DNA from: Streptomyces longhuiensis
GTDB taxonomy: Bacteria > Actinomycetota > Actinomycetes > Streptomycetales > Streptomycetaceae
Length of the DNA stretch: 64,000 nucleotides
Direction: 5' to 3'
NCBI RefSeq assembly: GCF_020616555.1
Contig: NZ_CP085173.1
Coordinates: forward strand, 434,001 to 498,000
This document shows, piece after piece, positions 25,058 to 33,720 of the stretch. Both the position numbers and the translations under genes were made by a program. Under the pieces are notes generated by a model that was not told where the DNA came from, made no database searches, and was given only the letters and a program-made list of their open reading frames with translations. Numbering within the stretch: the first letter of the stretch is position 1; every line of letters starts with the position of its first letter.

Positions 25058-26014
25058 TCACTCGGCTGCGCGGGTCGCCCGGAGGAAGCGGGCCCCCCAC
25101 TCCTGGACGTGCGCGGCGAACTCCGGCGGCCCCAGGACCTCGAACTCGGCGCCCACGTTGCCCAGTGCCTGGGTCGGCCAGTCGAGGGAGGTCGAGGTCA
25201 TGGTGAGCCGGCAGCTGTCCTGGCCGAGTGCCTCGATCGTGCCCCACTGGCCGACCACCTGCCGAACCCGTGCGGACGGCGCGTGGACGAGGGCCTCGAC
25301 CGTATACGGAGCCGGGGCCCCGCTCGCCGTCTGGACGAAGGCCACGGCGTCCTCGGCCGGAAGCAGGCGGGGCCGGAAGCGGGCGCCGGTCGCCGTCGGC
25401 CCGGTCAGCCGGTCGAGGCGGAAACTGCGCCAGTCGTGGCGGTCCAGGTCGTAGGCGACCAGGTACCAGCGCCCGCCGAGGGCGACGACGCGGTGCGGTT
25501 CGACCTCGCGCTCGGTGGGTGCGTTGCCCCTGGATGTGTAGCCGAACCGCAGCCGTTCCTCGTCCCGGCATGCCTGGGCGACTGCGGTGAGCACCCCTGC
25601 TGCGACGACCGGCCCGGAAGCGGCAGCGGAAACGGTCATCGCGCGCAGGGCGTCCACTCTGGCCTTCAGCCGGGGCGGCAGGACCTGCACCACCTTGGTG
25701 AGGGCGCGCAGGGACGCATCCTCCATCTCTGCGATCCCGCTCTGTGCCGCGTCGCCGATGCCCACCGCGAGTGCCACCGCCTCCTCGTCGTCCAGCAGCA
25801 GCGGGGGAAGGACAGCGCCGGGCGCAAGCTGGTAGCCGCCGTCCGTGCCCCGGGCCGCGCTGACCGGGTAGCCGAGTTCGCGCAGCCGGTCGACGTCTCG
25901 GCGCAGGGTCCGCTCGGAGACTCCGAGCCGGTCGGCCAGTTCCAGGCCGGGCCAGTGTCGGTGGGTCTGCAGCAGGGAGAGCAGTTTGAGGGTCCGTGAG
26001 CTGGTGTTGGCCAT
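25058..26014 (-). CDS. WYL-domain (YafY-type) transcription regulator
   Basis: A 318-residue regulator. The N-terminal DeoR-like winged helix reads TLKLLSLLQTHRHWPGLELA, then DRLGVSERTLRRDVDRLREL and GYPVSAARGTDGGYQL. The WYL ligand-binding domain at about 135-240 has RLRFGYTSRGNAPTEREVEP, GGRWYLVAYDLDRHDWRSFR and LDRLTG. The C-terminal WCX part follows. ATG 26014 is 96 bases from the divergent MDR reductase gene. YafY-type proteins commonly control such an adjacent reductase, so local regulation is inferred. It is complete. Confidence 0.9.
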   Translation of the reverse strand: MANTSSRTLKLLSLLQTHRHWPGLELADRLGVSERTLRRDVDRLRELGYPVSAARGTDGGYQLAPGAVLPPLLLDDEEAVALAVGIGDAAQSGIAEMEDASLRALTKVVQVLPPRLKARVDALRAMTVSAAASGPVVAAGVLTAVAQACRDEERLRFGYTSRGNAPTEREVEPHRVVALGGRWYLVAYDLDRHDWRSFRLDRLTGPTATGARFRPRLLPAEDAVAFVQTASGAPAPYTVEALVHAPSARVRQVVGQWGTIEALGQDSCRLTMTSTSLDWPTQALGNVGAEFEVLGPPEFAAHVQEWGARFLRATRAAE

Positions 26015-26110
26015 GCCGGAATACTGCCCTGGGTTCCGGTCAGAAAGTGGCCGGAAGCCTCCCTAAAGTCGATCTCGAAGGCCGTACCGGACCAATGTGA
26101 GGACCAAGAA

Positions 26111-27100
26111 ATGATCAGCCGTGAGATTCAACTGGCCGCGCAGATCAGCGGCGTCCCGACCCTCGACCATTTCACCGTCGCCAAGACCGAGGTGGACGGC
26201 GAGGTCCTGGTGCGTACCGACCAGGTCGGGCTCGCCGCGACATACCTGGAGCTGATGCGGGCCGACTGCACCCTCCCGGTGCCGGCCTGGCAGCCGGGCC
26301 GGCGGGTGGGAGTGGCCGCCACCGGCACGGTGGTCCGGTCCGACAGCCCCGAGCTCGCGGTCGGCGACCTGGTCCAGTCGATGGCTGGTTGGAGCGAGTA
26401 CTCGGCGGGTCCGGCCGCCGAGTACGTCAAGCTCGACCGCACTCTCTTCGCCGACCCCGGCTACCACCTCGGACAGGGGCCGACCGCCTACTACGGGATG
26501 GCCGATGTGGCGGCCGTCGGCGAGGGCGATGTGGTGTTCGTCTCCGGTGCTGCGGGCGGGGTCGGCTCGCTGGCCGGACAGATCGCCAGATGTCTCGGTG
26601 CAGCACGGGTGATCGGCAGTGCCGGGAGCCCGGCGAAGGTCGACTACCTCGTCAACGAGCTCGGCTACGACGCCGCGTTCGACTACCACGACGGCTCCGC
26701 GGCCGACCGGCTGCGGGAGCTCGCGCCCGAGGGCATCTCGGTGTTCTTCGACGTTGTCGGCGGCGAGCAGTACGACGCCGCGCTGCAGGCGGCCCGGCCC
26801 GGGGCGCGCTTCGCCCTGTGCGGCTCACTGTCGAGCCAGCTAGGCGACGCGGCCGAACGCTTCCCGAAGCCCGACCGCGCGGCGGCCGAGGCGAAGGGCA
26901 TCAAGCTTCTGCCGTTCTCCTGCTACCACACACCGGATCAGATCGCGGCCTGGAAAGAGCACTTCAGCACGTGGCTGGGCGAGGGCCGCTTCATCTACCC
27001 GCAGACGGTCGTCGACGGCGGGATCGAGGACGTGCCGCGGGCGTTCCTCTCGCTGCTTCAGGGTTCCTACCGGGGCAATGTCTCGGTGCGGCTGGCGTGA
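26111..27100 (+). CDS. NADP-dependent MDR oxidoreductase (leukotriene B4 dehydrogenase/curA type)
   Basis: A 329-residue zinc-independent medium-chain reductase. The N-terminal GroES-like domain contains LVRTDQVGLAATYLELMRAD; the Rossmann domain contains the NADPH motif VSGAAGGVGSLAGQIA (about 150-165) and the YHDGS-type loop; the C-terminal EDVPRAFLSLLQG closes the family pattern. Members reduce the C=C bond of enones or quinones. ATG 26111 follows GAGGACC. Its stop overlaps the start of a truncated helix-turn-helix gene (GTGA), and it is divergent from a WYL regulator likely to control it. Confidence 0.88.
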   Translation: MISREIQLAAQISGVPTLDHFTVAKTEVDGEVLVRTDQVGLAATYLELMRADCTLPVPAWQPGRRVGVAATGTVVRSDSPELAVGDLVQSMAGWSEYSAGPAAEYVKLDRTLFADPGYHLGQGPTAYYGMADVAAVGEGDVVFVSGAAGGVGSLAGQIARCLGAARVIGSAGSPAKVDYLVNELGYDAAFDYHDGSAADRLRELAPEGISVFFDVVGGEQYDAALQAARPGARFALCGSLSSQLGDAAERFPKPDRAAAEAKGIKLLPFSCYHTPDQIAAWKEHFSTWLGEGRFIYPQTVVDGGIEDVPRAFLSLLQGSYRGNVSVRLA

Positions 27101-27252
27101 CCGCCCTCTCCCTCCGGGCCCTGAACCGGGCGCTGATGGACCGACAGTTCCTGCTGGCGCGCACCGATCGCACTCCGGTAGAGGTGATCGGGCGACTGGT
27201 CGCGCTGCAGGCACAGGAGCCCAACGAACCGCCGCCCGGCCACCCGTCATGA
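27097..27252 (+). pseudogene. Truncated winged-helix DNA-binding protein (YcaQ/PF06224-like)
   Basis: GTG 27097 overlaps the reductase stop by four bases. The first 45 residues (LSLRALNRALMDRQFLLART, DRTPVEVIGRLVALQAQEPN) match the start of the winged-helix family represented by YcaQ, normally about 360 residues. After LVALQAQEPN the sequence breaks off and a stop follows at codon 52. The rest of the gene is missing. Confidence 0.65.
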
Positions 27253-27411
27253 CGTGGGCAGAGTCCTTGCCAGTGGGCGAGGCGTACAGCGGCCTCACCC
27301 ACCACAAGACAAGAGGGGGCACCAAACTCCGGCGTACCGAAGAACGGCAGACTAGACGGCCGGGGCCATGTGTAGCGGGCACGAGGCCGAAGAAGCTCAC
27401 GGAGTGCGTTG

Positions 27412-27936
27412 GTGGATCTCAGCTCAGTGATCATCGCGGTGGCAGGCGTCGCAGGAACCCTGGGAGGATCACTACTCACCCAACGCGGCTCCGAACGAGC
27501 GAAGCGTCGGGAAATAGAGCTCATTCGTGATCATGATGAGATCCGCGAAAAACGTTCACTCCGACGCACCTGCTATGTGGAACTCAACCGAGATGCCCGG
27601 CAGTTCACCACAGCACTCAACCGCCACCTGCACGTCATGAGGGAACGCGGCGTTGGGGACGCCGACAGCGACACACTCGACGAAGCGAAGGACGCGCACC
27701 GGGATCGATACTCCGAAGCACAGATGATCGCCCCTGAAGAAGTACTCATGCGAGCGAGCGTCGTCAATCAAGCCCTGAACAAGGTCTACGGCCAGGTCAA
27801 GCGCCTCGAACGCGGTGACCCCGAACCAGGCGAAACGATGGAGACTGCGGCTCAGGCCCAGTACGAGGTCTGGGACTTGCTGCGGACCATGAGAACCACT
27901 ATGCGTCACGACCTCGGTGTGTCGCATGACGATTGA
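27412..27936 (+). CDS. Membrane-anchored coiled-coil hypothetical protein
   Basis: A 174-residue protein with a single N-terminal hydrophobic helix (VIIAVAGVAGTLGGSLL) followed by a strongly charged helical domain (ERAKRREIELIRDHDEIREK ... NRDARQFTTALNRHLHVM). GTG 27412 lies eight bases after GGAG; a TTG one codon upstream is weaker. Topology and length are like those of the protein at 34337-34855, though sequence similarity is low. Such N-in anchored helical proteins are common in streptomycetes and have no assigned role. A bidirectional terminator follows. Confidence 0.65.
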   Translation: MDLSSVIIAVAGVAGTLGGSLLTQRGSERAKRREIELIRDHDEIREKRSLRRTCYVELNRDARQFTTALNRHLHVMRERGVGDADSDTLDEAKDAHRDRYSEAQMIAPEEVLMRASVVNQALNKVYGQVKRLERGDPEPGETMETAAQAQYEVWDLLRTMRTTMRHDLGVSHDD

Positions 27937-28001
27937 GAGCTGTCGCTCAGCTCCGTGCGGTCCTCTTCTTTGCCTCAACGAGTCAATAGCTGACTAGGCA
28001 A

Positions 28002-28036
28002 AGGTTAAAACGCAAGCTGGGCTTGTCTTTTAACCT
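28002..28036. terminator. Bidirectional terminator between convergent genes
   Basis: AGGTTAAAA (28002-28010) pairs with TTTTAACCT (28028-28036), with further inner pairing (GCAAGC with GCTTGT). The A-run and T-run give U-tracts on both strands, so it can terminate both flanking genes. Confidence 0.8.
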
Positions 28037-28083
28037 CGGTGCGCATGGGCGCGGGCGCCTCTCCGGTAGGTCGTGGTTTCTGA

Positions 28084-28521
28084 TCACGCTGACGAGGGGA
28101 GTTGTTCGCGCACCCATGCGGGATCGGGGTTGGTGTGTGGCTGGCCCCCCACGACGACCGTCGGCACGGTCTCGTTGCCGTCGTTGACGGCTCTCACCGC
28201 TGCGGCTGCTGCCGGGTCGCGCCAGATGTTGACCCAGTGCAGCTGGCGGGCGCTGCGGCCCAGCCGGATGCGCAGTCGTATGCAGTACTTGCAGCCCGGC
28301 CGCCAGAAGACGACTGGTCGGCCGTCGACCGCGCTGCGGCGTTGTGCCTCCTGCGCGCCGATCGACCTCGGGAAGATCAGGGGTGAGTTCACGCCGGCGA
28401 GCGTCAGGAACGCCAGCAGGAGTGCTGCGGCTGCGCCGGGGCTCCCCCTGAAGATCTGCCCGGTCGCGACAGCTGAGCCGCTGAGCACAAGCAGCATCGG
28501 CAGGATCCAAGCGCGCATCAT
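28084..28521 (-). CDS. Membrane-linked glutaredoxin/mycoredoxin-like protein
   Basis: A 145-residue protein. Residues 1-50 hold two hydrophobic helices (WILPMLLVLSGSAVATG, AAALLLAFLTLAGVNSPLIF). The C-terminal thioredoxin-fold domain has strand VVFWRPGCKYC with the redox motif C77-K-Y-C80, a helix rich in Arg, and the cis-Pro loop ETVPTVVVGG. The CxYC motif and the TVPT-V-V-G loop match actinobacterial mycoredoxins, which reduce mycothiol mixed disulfides; a membrane anchor suggests activity at the membrane. The start is one of two adjacent ATG codons (28521, 28518). Confidence 0.8.
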   Translation of the reverse strand: MMRAWILPMLLVLSGSAVATGQIFRGSPGAAAALLLAFLTLAGVNSPLIFPRSIGAQEAQRRSAVDGRPVVFWRPGCKYCIRLRIRLGRSARQLHWVNIWRDPAAAAAVRAVNDGNETVPTVVVGGQPHTNPDPAWVREQLPSSA

Positions 28522-28699
28522 GGTGATGCAGGCTATCGATGAGTCGAATTGCTCCTCGAACTAGGTCGTTCACCTGAGTGTTCGCCGGACGTTGAGGCGG
28601 CCTTCGTCTGATCATGCGCTCCGCGTGGATCGACCATACCGGCGAACTCCACATCATCGAGGGCACGCTGATGCGCCTCCAGGTCGACCGCCTGCCCGG

Positions 28700-28829
28700 C
28701 GGAGGCGACCCGCCGGGCGACCGCCGGGTCACCGGCTCCGGCCCCGGTCAGATCGGCGGCCGCCAGCCGAATCCGCCCACGCCGAGCCCGCTCCTCAGCC
28801 GTCAGCCCGCCGTCATCGGGATACCTCAT
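28700..28829 (-). pseudogene. IS630-family transposase N-terminal remnant
   Basis: The minus-strand frame from 28829 reads [20 protein letters not shown] then [20 protein letters not shown], which matches the amino-terminal helix-turn-helix block of IS630 transposases (usual form [14 protein letters not shown]). After about 43 residues the resemblance ends. The downstream part of the frame is unrelated sequence. Confidence 0.55.
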
Positions 28830-28879
28830 CCCTCCGGAATGGCAGGTAGCCCACGATCAGTACCTGCCCCGGAACAGCA

Positions 28880-29248
28880 TCACCGGGCCGGGATCGGCTG
28901 AGTGAGGTTGACCGGGTTGCCGTCGGGGTCCTGGATGTGGGCGACGCGCTGTCCCCACGGCATGTCGTTGGGGCCGCCGCGGACCGAGCCGCCCAGCGCC
29001 GCCACCCGGCTGAGCGTCTCGTCGACGTCATCGACACCGATGCTGAGCAGGATCCGCGACGCAGCCCCGGTCCCCGGGTCCGCCTTGGCCACCAGCCCGA
29101 GGTCGGTGTCGCCGATGCGCAAGCCGAGGTAGAAGGCCGGGCCTTCCGCCGGTACCCGAAAGATCTCCTCAGCGCCGAACAATTTCGTATAGAAGCCGAA
29201 CAGATTGTCCTGGTTGGCAGTCACGATCACTGGCTGGATGGTGGACAT
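28880..29248 (-). CDS. VOC-fold (glyoxalase/bleomycin-resistance) protein
   Basis: A 122-residue protein. ATG 29248 follows CAGGAG; the longer open frame upstream looks non-coding. It starts STIQPVIVTANQDNLFGFYT, then KLFGAEEIF, AFYLGLRIGDTDLGLV, the central strand RILLSIGVDDVDETL and the end AHIQDPDGNPVNLTQP, the usual beta-alpha-beta-beta-beta repeats of vicinal-oxygen-chelate proteins. The final DPDGNPVNL holds the usual metal-side turn. It is divergent from an ECF41 sigma factor gene, and a second VOC gene lies on the other side of that gene. Confidence 0.82.
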   Translation of the reverse strand: MSTIQPVIVTANQDNLFGFYTKLFGAEEIFRVPAEGPAFYLGLRIGDTDLGLVAKADPGTGAASRILLSIGVDDVDETLSRVAALGGSVRGGPNDMPWGQRVAHIQDPDGNPVNLTQPIPAR

Positions 29249-29497
29249 GGCACTCCTGTCGAGAACGGTCGCGTCTCTGGGCAGACCGTTCGAGGTCGGT
29301 GAACTCATCGGCGCAACCACCCCGCCGGACGATCTACTCCACAGACTGCCGCCCACGACCAGCACGAGCACGCCCCGAAATGAGGTCACGCCACCGCTCT
29401 GACCAGGACTTCGGGATGGCGGAGCTTCATTCATGATGTCCCCTGTCGCGCGCGATGGGGCGCCCTGTGAGCACTCAACAGCTTTCGTGTCAGGGCA

Positions 29498-29518
29498 GGT
29501 TCACCGACCCTGTGAACC
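29498..29518. promoter_or_regulatory. Inverted repeat between VOC and sigma-factor genes
   Basis: GGTTCAC (29498-29504) and GTGAACC (29512-29518) are a perfect pair around seven bases, in the 393-base gap between the divergent VOC gene and the ECF41 gene. Candidate operator; the rest of the gap shows nothing else. Confidence 0.45.
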
Positions 29519-29641
29519 GACGGGAGCGCGCGAGAGATGGACAGGCCTACAGCAGATCCGTGCCCACTGCTGACATCGACGAGTCCTGATTCGTCGTAGG
29601 GACGAGGAGACCCGTGCGGCCCGAGCGAAGGGAACCAGCCG

Positions 29642-30583
29642 ATGGAGACCACAGGCGGAAACGAAAAGCCCCCGACGCGTTCGGACGAGGACCTGCTCGA
29701 GCCCGAACGCCGCAATCTCACGAATGTCGCCTACCGTCTCCTCGGCTCACTGACCGAGGCGGAAGATGCCGTACAGGAGGCCTACACCCGCTGGTTCGCG
29801 CTCCCCGCGCCGCGCCGCGACGCGATCTCCTCTCCACACGCCTGGCTGACCACCGTGGTGAGCCGGATCTGTCTCGACCAACTCCGTTCGGCACGCATGC
29901 GCCGCGAACGGTACGTCGGCCCATGGATACCCGAACCGCTCCCCGTGCGAGCGGAATGGAGCCGGCTCACACTCGGCTCGACCGCGAGTGACCCGGCCGA
30001 CCAGATCACGCTGGATGAATCCGTCGAGATGGCCTTCCTGATCATCCTGGACTCCATGACGCCGGCCGAGCGGGTCGCTTTCATGCTGCACGATGTGTTC
30101 CGACTGCCGTTCAACGACGTGGCCGAGATCGTCGGCCGCACACCAGGGGCCTGCCGCGAACTGGCCTCCAAAGCCCGTCATCGGGTAACCGCCGCCCACA
30201 ACCGCGGTACGGGAGCGCCCCGGCGTGCCGCGATCATCCGCGAGTTCCGGCAGGCATGGCAGGCCAAAGACATCAATGCCCTCGTCACGCTCCTCGACCC
30301 GTCAGTCACTGCAGCCGCCGACGGCGGTGGACGCGCAATGGCGTCACCGGTTCCCGTCCAAGGCCGCGAAGCAGTCGCACAGTTCCTGGTGCACCTGGCG
30401 AACCTCGCCGGCCGGCTCGACCTTCTCGAGCGCACCGTCAACGGCCAGCCCGGCCTCGTCGCGATGAACGGCAACAACGTACTGACCGTCTACGCGTTCG
30501 ACATTGACGACGCCCACATCCAACGCATCTGGGCAATCCGCAACCCGGACAAGCTGCGCTCATGGGCCAACCGACCCGCTTGA
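29642..30583 (+). CDS. ECF41-type sigma factor (SigJ-like) with SnoaL-like tail
   Basis: A 313-residue extracytoplasmic-function sigma factor. Region sigma2 contains RNLTNVAYRLLGSLTEAEDA, then VQEAYTRWFA and WLTTVVSRICLDQLRSARMR. The linker RERYVGPWIPEPL is a hallmark of the ECF41/SigJ group. Sigma4 contains SMTPAERVAFMLHDVFRLPF and VAEIVGRTPGACRELASKAR. The C-terminal SnoaL/NTF2-like extension, including the NPDKL motif at 301-305, modulates activity in ECF41 proteins and replaces a classical anti-sigma factor. ATG 29642 opens the gene. VOC genes flank it on both sides; ECF41 genes usually neighbour small oxidoreductase or decarboxylase targets. Confidence 0.88.
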   Translation: METTGGNEKPPTRSDEDLLEPERRNLTNVAYRLLGSLTEAEDAVQEAYTRWFALPAPRRDAISSPHAWLTTVVSRICLDQLRSARMRRERYVGPWIPEPLPVRAEWSRLTLGSTASDPADQITLDESVEMAFLIILDSMTPAERVAFMLHDVFRLPFNDVAEIVGRTPGACRELASKARHRVTAAHNRGTGAPRRAAIIREFRQAWQAKDINALVTLLDPSVTAAADGGGRAMASPVPVQGREAVAQFLVHLANLAGRLDLLERTVNGQPGLVAMNGNNVLTVYAFDIDDAHIQRIWAIRNPDKLRSWANRPA

Positions 30584-30693
30584 CCCGATCGACACTGACA
30601 ACTCGCCCTCCCACAACGTCGATTCACCGGGTTGCGCATCGAATCGGTGCCGTACCTGAACTGGCCGGGACCAGAAATCAGAGAGGGACAACC

Positions 30694-31140
30694 ATGTCGT
30701 CTACTTCCCACACCTTGCACCTCACGGCTCGCGGCACGGACGAGGCATCCGGCTGGTATCAGAAAGCCTTCGGAGCCGAAGAGCTCACCAGGCTCGTGGT
30801 ACCCGACGGCCGGCTCATCCACGTCCAACTCCGCATCGGAACACTCACCCTCATGCTGGCCGACGAGTTCCCCGAACTGAAATCCTTCGGACCCCAGCAC
30901 TACGACGGCACCTACAGCGCCATCTACCTGCACGTCGACGATGTCACGGCCGCCTGGCAACAGGCCGTCCACGCCGGCGCCACCGTCATCCGCCCGCTCA
31001 ACGACACCTACTGGGGCCAGCGAGAAGGACAACTCCTCGATCCCTTCGGTCACCGATGGGGACTGACCCAACACCTCCGCGACGTCCCGCTACCCGAACT
31101 TCAAGAACTCACAACCCAAGCATTCACACAGCACAGGTGA
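30694..31140 (+). CDS. VOC-fold (glyoxalase-like) protein downstream of the ECF41 gene
   Basis: A 148-residue protein. ATG 30694 follows AGAGAGGG. It reads HTLHLTARGTDEASGWYQKA, FGAEELTRLVVPDGR, IHVQLRIGTLTLMLADEF, IYLHVDDVTAAWQQAVHAGA and WGQREGQLLDPFGHRWGLTQ, the complete double beta-alpha-beta fold of PhnB/VOC proteins. It lies 110 bases after the sigma-factor gene in the same direction, so it may be cotranscribed and a target. Substrate unknown; bleomycin-type resistance or a small-molecule epimerase/dioxygenase role are the usual options. Confidence 0.82.
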   Translation: MSSTSHTLHLTARGTDEASGWYQKAFGAEELTRLVVPDGRLIHVQLRIGTLTLMLADEFPELKSFGPQHYDGTYSAIYLHVDDVTAAWQQAVHAGATVIRPLNDTYWGQREGQLLDPFGHRWGLTQHLRDVPLPELQELTTQAFTQHR

Positions 31141-31179
31141 CCGCGAACTCTCGCTGACATCGAGCAGCTCACCGACACA

Positions 31180-31690
31180 AACTCACCCATCCCTCTGCCG
31201 CACCGACCCACGGCTCCGCTGCCCCATGGCCTCGCCACCGGCCTGCCCTGGTCCGCCAACGCAACAGCCGCCGACACCACGCCGCACGCACCGCCCCCGA
31301 TGAACGCAACAGCAGAAGCCTCCGCGCTTGCGGATCAGGCGCCGGCATTTGTCGAAGTCGTGGCCACGGTCGGTGAACTGCCGCTTGGGCCGGTGACACG
31401 GACGACCACGGACTCCTCGAATGCGGCGTGTCGCGACCCGCAGCAGCATGAGTTGGGTGACGTCGTGCCTGTTGCCGGCGGTCAGTGAAACAGCGAGCGG
31501 GTGCCGTGCCGGGTCCGCTCGGCGCGTACATCTGCCCCGTCACGCCCGTGCGCAGCACGCACACGATGCCCATCAGGGCGAAACGGTCATCAACCGGCTT
31601 GAGCCCCGGGAACCGGTGACGGCGCGGCGGTCGAGGGATGAACGGGGCTACCCGCTCCCGCAAGTCATCAGGAACAAGATCGTCAGCCAT
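31180..31690 (-). pseudogene. Degenerate IS5-family transposase with internal deletion
   Basis: From ATG 31690 the frame reads MADDLVPDDLRERVAPFIPR and FALMGIVCVLRTGVT, the IS5 N-terminus. The middle DDE part is missing. After a frameshift a later part appears near 31500-31400: the plus-strand complement encodes PLAVSLTAGNRHDVTQL, then RGRPCHRPKRQFTDRGHDFD and KCRRLIRKRG. At least 100 codons are deleted and the end is scrambled. Confidence 0.7.
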
Positions 31691-31828
31691 GCGGAGACAT
31701 GGCCTGTAACCTCCTTCAACTCCCAGCCGCCACACCGAACTCATTCTCAAACCATCGGTTAGGCTGCTGCTCTTGCTCATGGTTCACTGGTCAACTTTCG
31801 GTGGGCGAGAGGCAGGGGGGAGAGGGAG

Positions 31829-33475
31829 ATGAACGAAGCCAGAGAGGTGTTCGAGCCGCTGGCGGCAGACGATCCGCACCGGGTGGCCGGATACCAGATC
31901 GCCGCGCGACTCGGGGCTGGCGGCATGGGGCGGGTCTATCTGTCGCACACCCAGGGCGGCCGCCCTGTGGCCATCAAGGTCGTACGTCTCGAACTGGCCG
32001 ACGACCCCGACTTCCGGCGGCGCTTCCGCCGCGAGATGGAGGCGGCGCGGCGTGTGCGGGGCGCGTACACCGCCGAGCTGATCGACGGCGACGCGGACGC
32101 CGCGCCGCCCTGGCTGGCGACGCTGTACGTGCCCGGCCCCTCTCTCGCAGAGGCCGTGGCCCGGCGCGGCCCACTGCCGCTGCCCGCGCTCCTGTGGCTG
32201 ACGGCCGGGGTGGCCGAGGCGCTGCAGGCGATCCACGCGGCGGGCATCGTGCACCGTGACCTGAAGCCGTCGAACGTGCTGCTGGCCGCCGACGGCCCCC
32301 GCGTCATCGACTTCGGCATCTCGCTCGCCGCGGACGGCACGTCGTACACCGCCACCGGCGCCACCATCGGCACCCCGCAGTTCATGGCGCCCGAACAGGC
32401 GTCCGCGGGTCCGGTCTCGGCGGCCACGGACGTCTTCTCGCTGGGTCAGACGATCGCCTTCGCGGCACTCGGCGAACCGCTGTACGGCAACGGCCCCGCG
32501 GTCAGCGTGCTCTACCGGATCGTCCACTCCGACCCCGACCTGTCCGTACTGCCTCCGGAACTGCGCCCGCTGCTCGCCCGCTGCCTCGCCGCCGATCCGG
32601 CGGAGCGGGCCACGTTGGCGGAGATCGTCGCGTGGTGCCGGGAGCGGCTCGGGCAGGACGCGGACGCCGGTGCGGTATGGCGCGAGGTCACCGGCCCGGA
32701 GATCACGGTCCCGGCACCGGCCCCTGCACCCCCGACTCCTCCTCAGATGGGCCCCACCCTGGCGCACACGCGACCGCCCGTGGGCCCGAACTCGCCCTGG
32801 CAGGAGCCGAGTTGGGCCGCCCCACCACCCCGCAGCCGACGCGCGAAGCTGCTCACCGGTGCGGCGGTGACGGCGGGGGTGCTGGTGCTCTCGGTCCTGG
32901 CGTGGACGGTGATGGACGCGACGGGGACGTTCGACGGCGGCCGGGGCGGTGACAAGTCTGCGAAAGGGTCCCATACGGGCACTTCGACGGGGGCATCGAC
33001 ATCACCGTCACCGTCGGTGTCCGCGTCGGCATCCAAGCTCGGAGCGGGAACCGGAACGGGATCCAGCGGCGTCGACGCCTCCTCGTCACCCGTGGCAACC
33101 CCGTACCCCATGCAGTGGCTGGACGAGAAGAACTCACTGAGCATCAAGGACGGTGCAGATCGGAAGGACCGCAAGGGGGACATCCGCTTCACCTGCGCCA
33201 AGGAGCAGAGCTGCGCGCTGGAGACCACCACCAGCACGATCGCCCCGGTGTACGGCAAACCGGGCACCACCCTTGACGACTGCCGCGCCTGGCTCGCCGG
33301 CAAGGGCGCCGACACGCGCCTGCCGCTCGCCATCATCACGACCGGCAGCGAGATCTGCTTCAAACACCCTGACGGCTACATCGGCCTGTTCGTGGTCGAG
33401 ACGAAGTCGACCGCACTCCCGAAGAGCGGGGACAGCTTCCTGACCGGGGCATTGACGGTGTGGCGGGCCTCTTAA
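31829..33475 (+). CDS. Transmembrane Ser/Thr protein kinase
   Basis: A 548-residue Hanks-type kinase. ATG 31829 follows GGGAGAGGGAG. The kinase domain spans about 20-275: glycine loop RLGAGGMGRVY (28-37), Lys50 in VAIK, catalytic HRDLKPSN (142-149), DFG (161-163) and APE (187-189). All are intact, so it should phosphorylate Ser/Thr. A Pro-rich juxtamembrane part, one membrane helix (LLTGAAVTAGVLVLSVLAWT, about 345-365) and a Ser/Thr-rich spacer follow. The external C-terminal domain of about 125 residues has four cysteines (FTCAKEQSCALE, DDCRAW, EICFKH). It lacks PASTA repeats, so the external domain is a different sensor. Monocistronic. Confidence 0.9.
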   Translation: MNEAREVFEPLAADDPHRVAGYQIAARLGAGGMGRVYLSHTQGGRPVAIKVVRLELADDPDFRRRFRREMEAARRVRGAYTAELIDGDADAAPPWLATLYVPGPSLAEAVARRGPLPLPALLWLTAGVAEALQAIHAAGIVHRDLKPSNVLLAADGPRVIDFGISLAADGTSYTATGATIGTPQFMAPEQASAGPVSAATDVFSLGQTIAFAALGEPLYGNGPAVSVLYRIVHSDPDLSVLPPELRPLLARCLAADPAERATLAEIVAWCRERLGQDADAGAVWREVTGPEITVPAPAPAPPTPPQMGPTLAHTRPPVGPNSPWQEPSWAAPPPRSRRAKLLTGAAVTAGVLVLSVLAWTVMDATGTFDGGRGGDKSAKGSHTGTSTGASTSPSPSVSASASKLGAGTGTGSSGVDASSSPVATPYPMQWLDEKNSLSIKDGADRKDRKGDIRFTCAKEQSCALETTTSTIAPVYGKPGTTLDDCRAWLAGKGADTRLPLAIITTGSEICFKHPDGYIGLFVVETKSTALPKSGDSFLTGALTVWRAS

Positions 33476-33559
33476 AGACTGTTACGTCCCGGCAGGGGTG
33501 GTTGGTAACTCGGGCGACGTAGCCGCTTGGGACCGAGACGATCGGGCATGTGTGACGAT

Positions 33560-33690
33560 CGGGCCGTGTGAGCGCAAGGACGACGGGTCGCACTGCGATC
33601 CCCAGAGGGCGAATCGCAGCCCGTTGCCCTGCTCCACAGGAGTCCGATTCCTCCCCCGGCTGAAGCCAGGGGTATCCACGCGGGAACCCG
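33560..33690. repeat. Possible right-end remnant of a TnpB-type (IS200/IS605) element
   Basis: CCTCCCCCGGCTGAAGCCAGGGGTATCC contains a stem (CCCCGGC/GCC-GGGG) and is followed by CACGCGGGAACCCGATG. A second hairpin, CTGCGAT with ATCGCAG, lies just upstream. This hairpin layout is typical of the 3' ends of tnpB genes in streptomycetes. No TnpB coding sequence with a RuvC motif remains. Confidence 0.35.
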
Positions 33691-33720
33691 ATGAACGAAC
33701 GAGGGCACGCTCGCGGCCCC

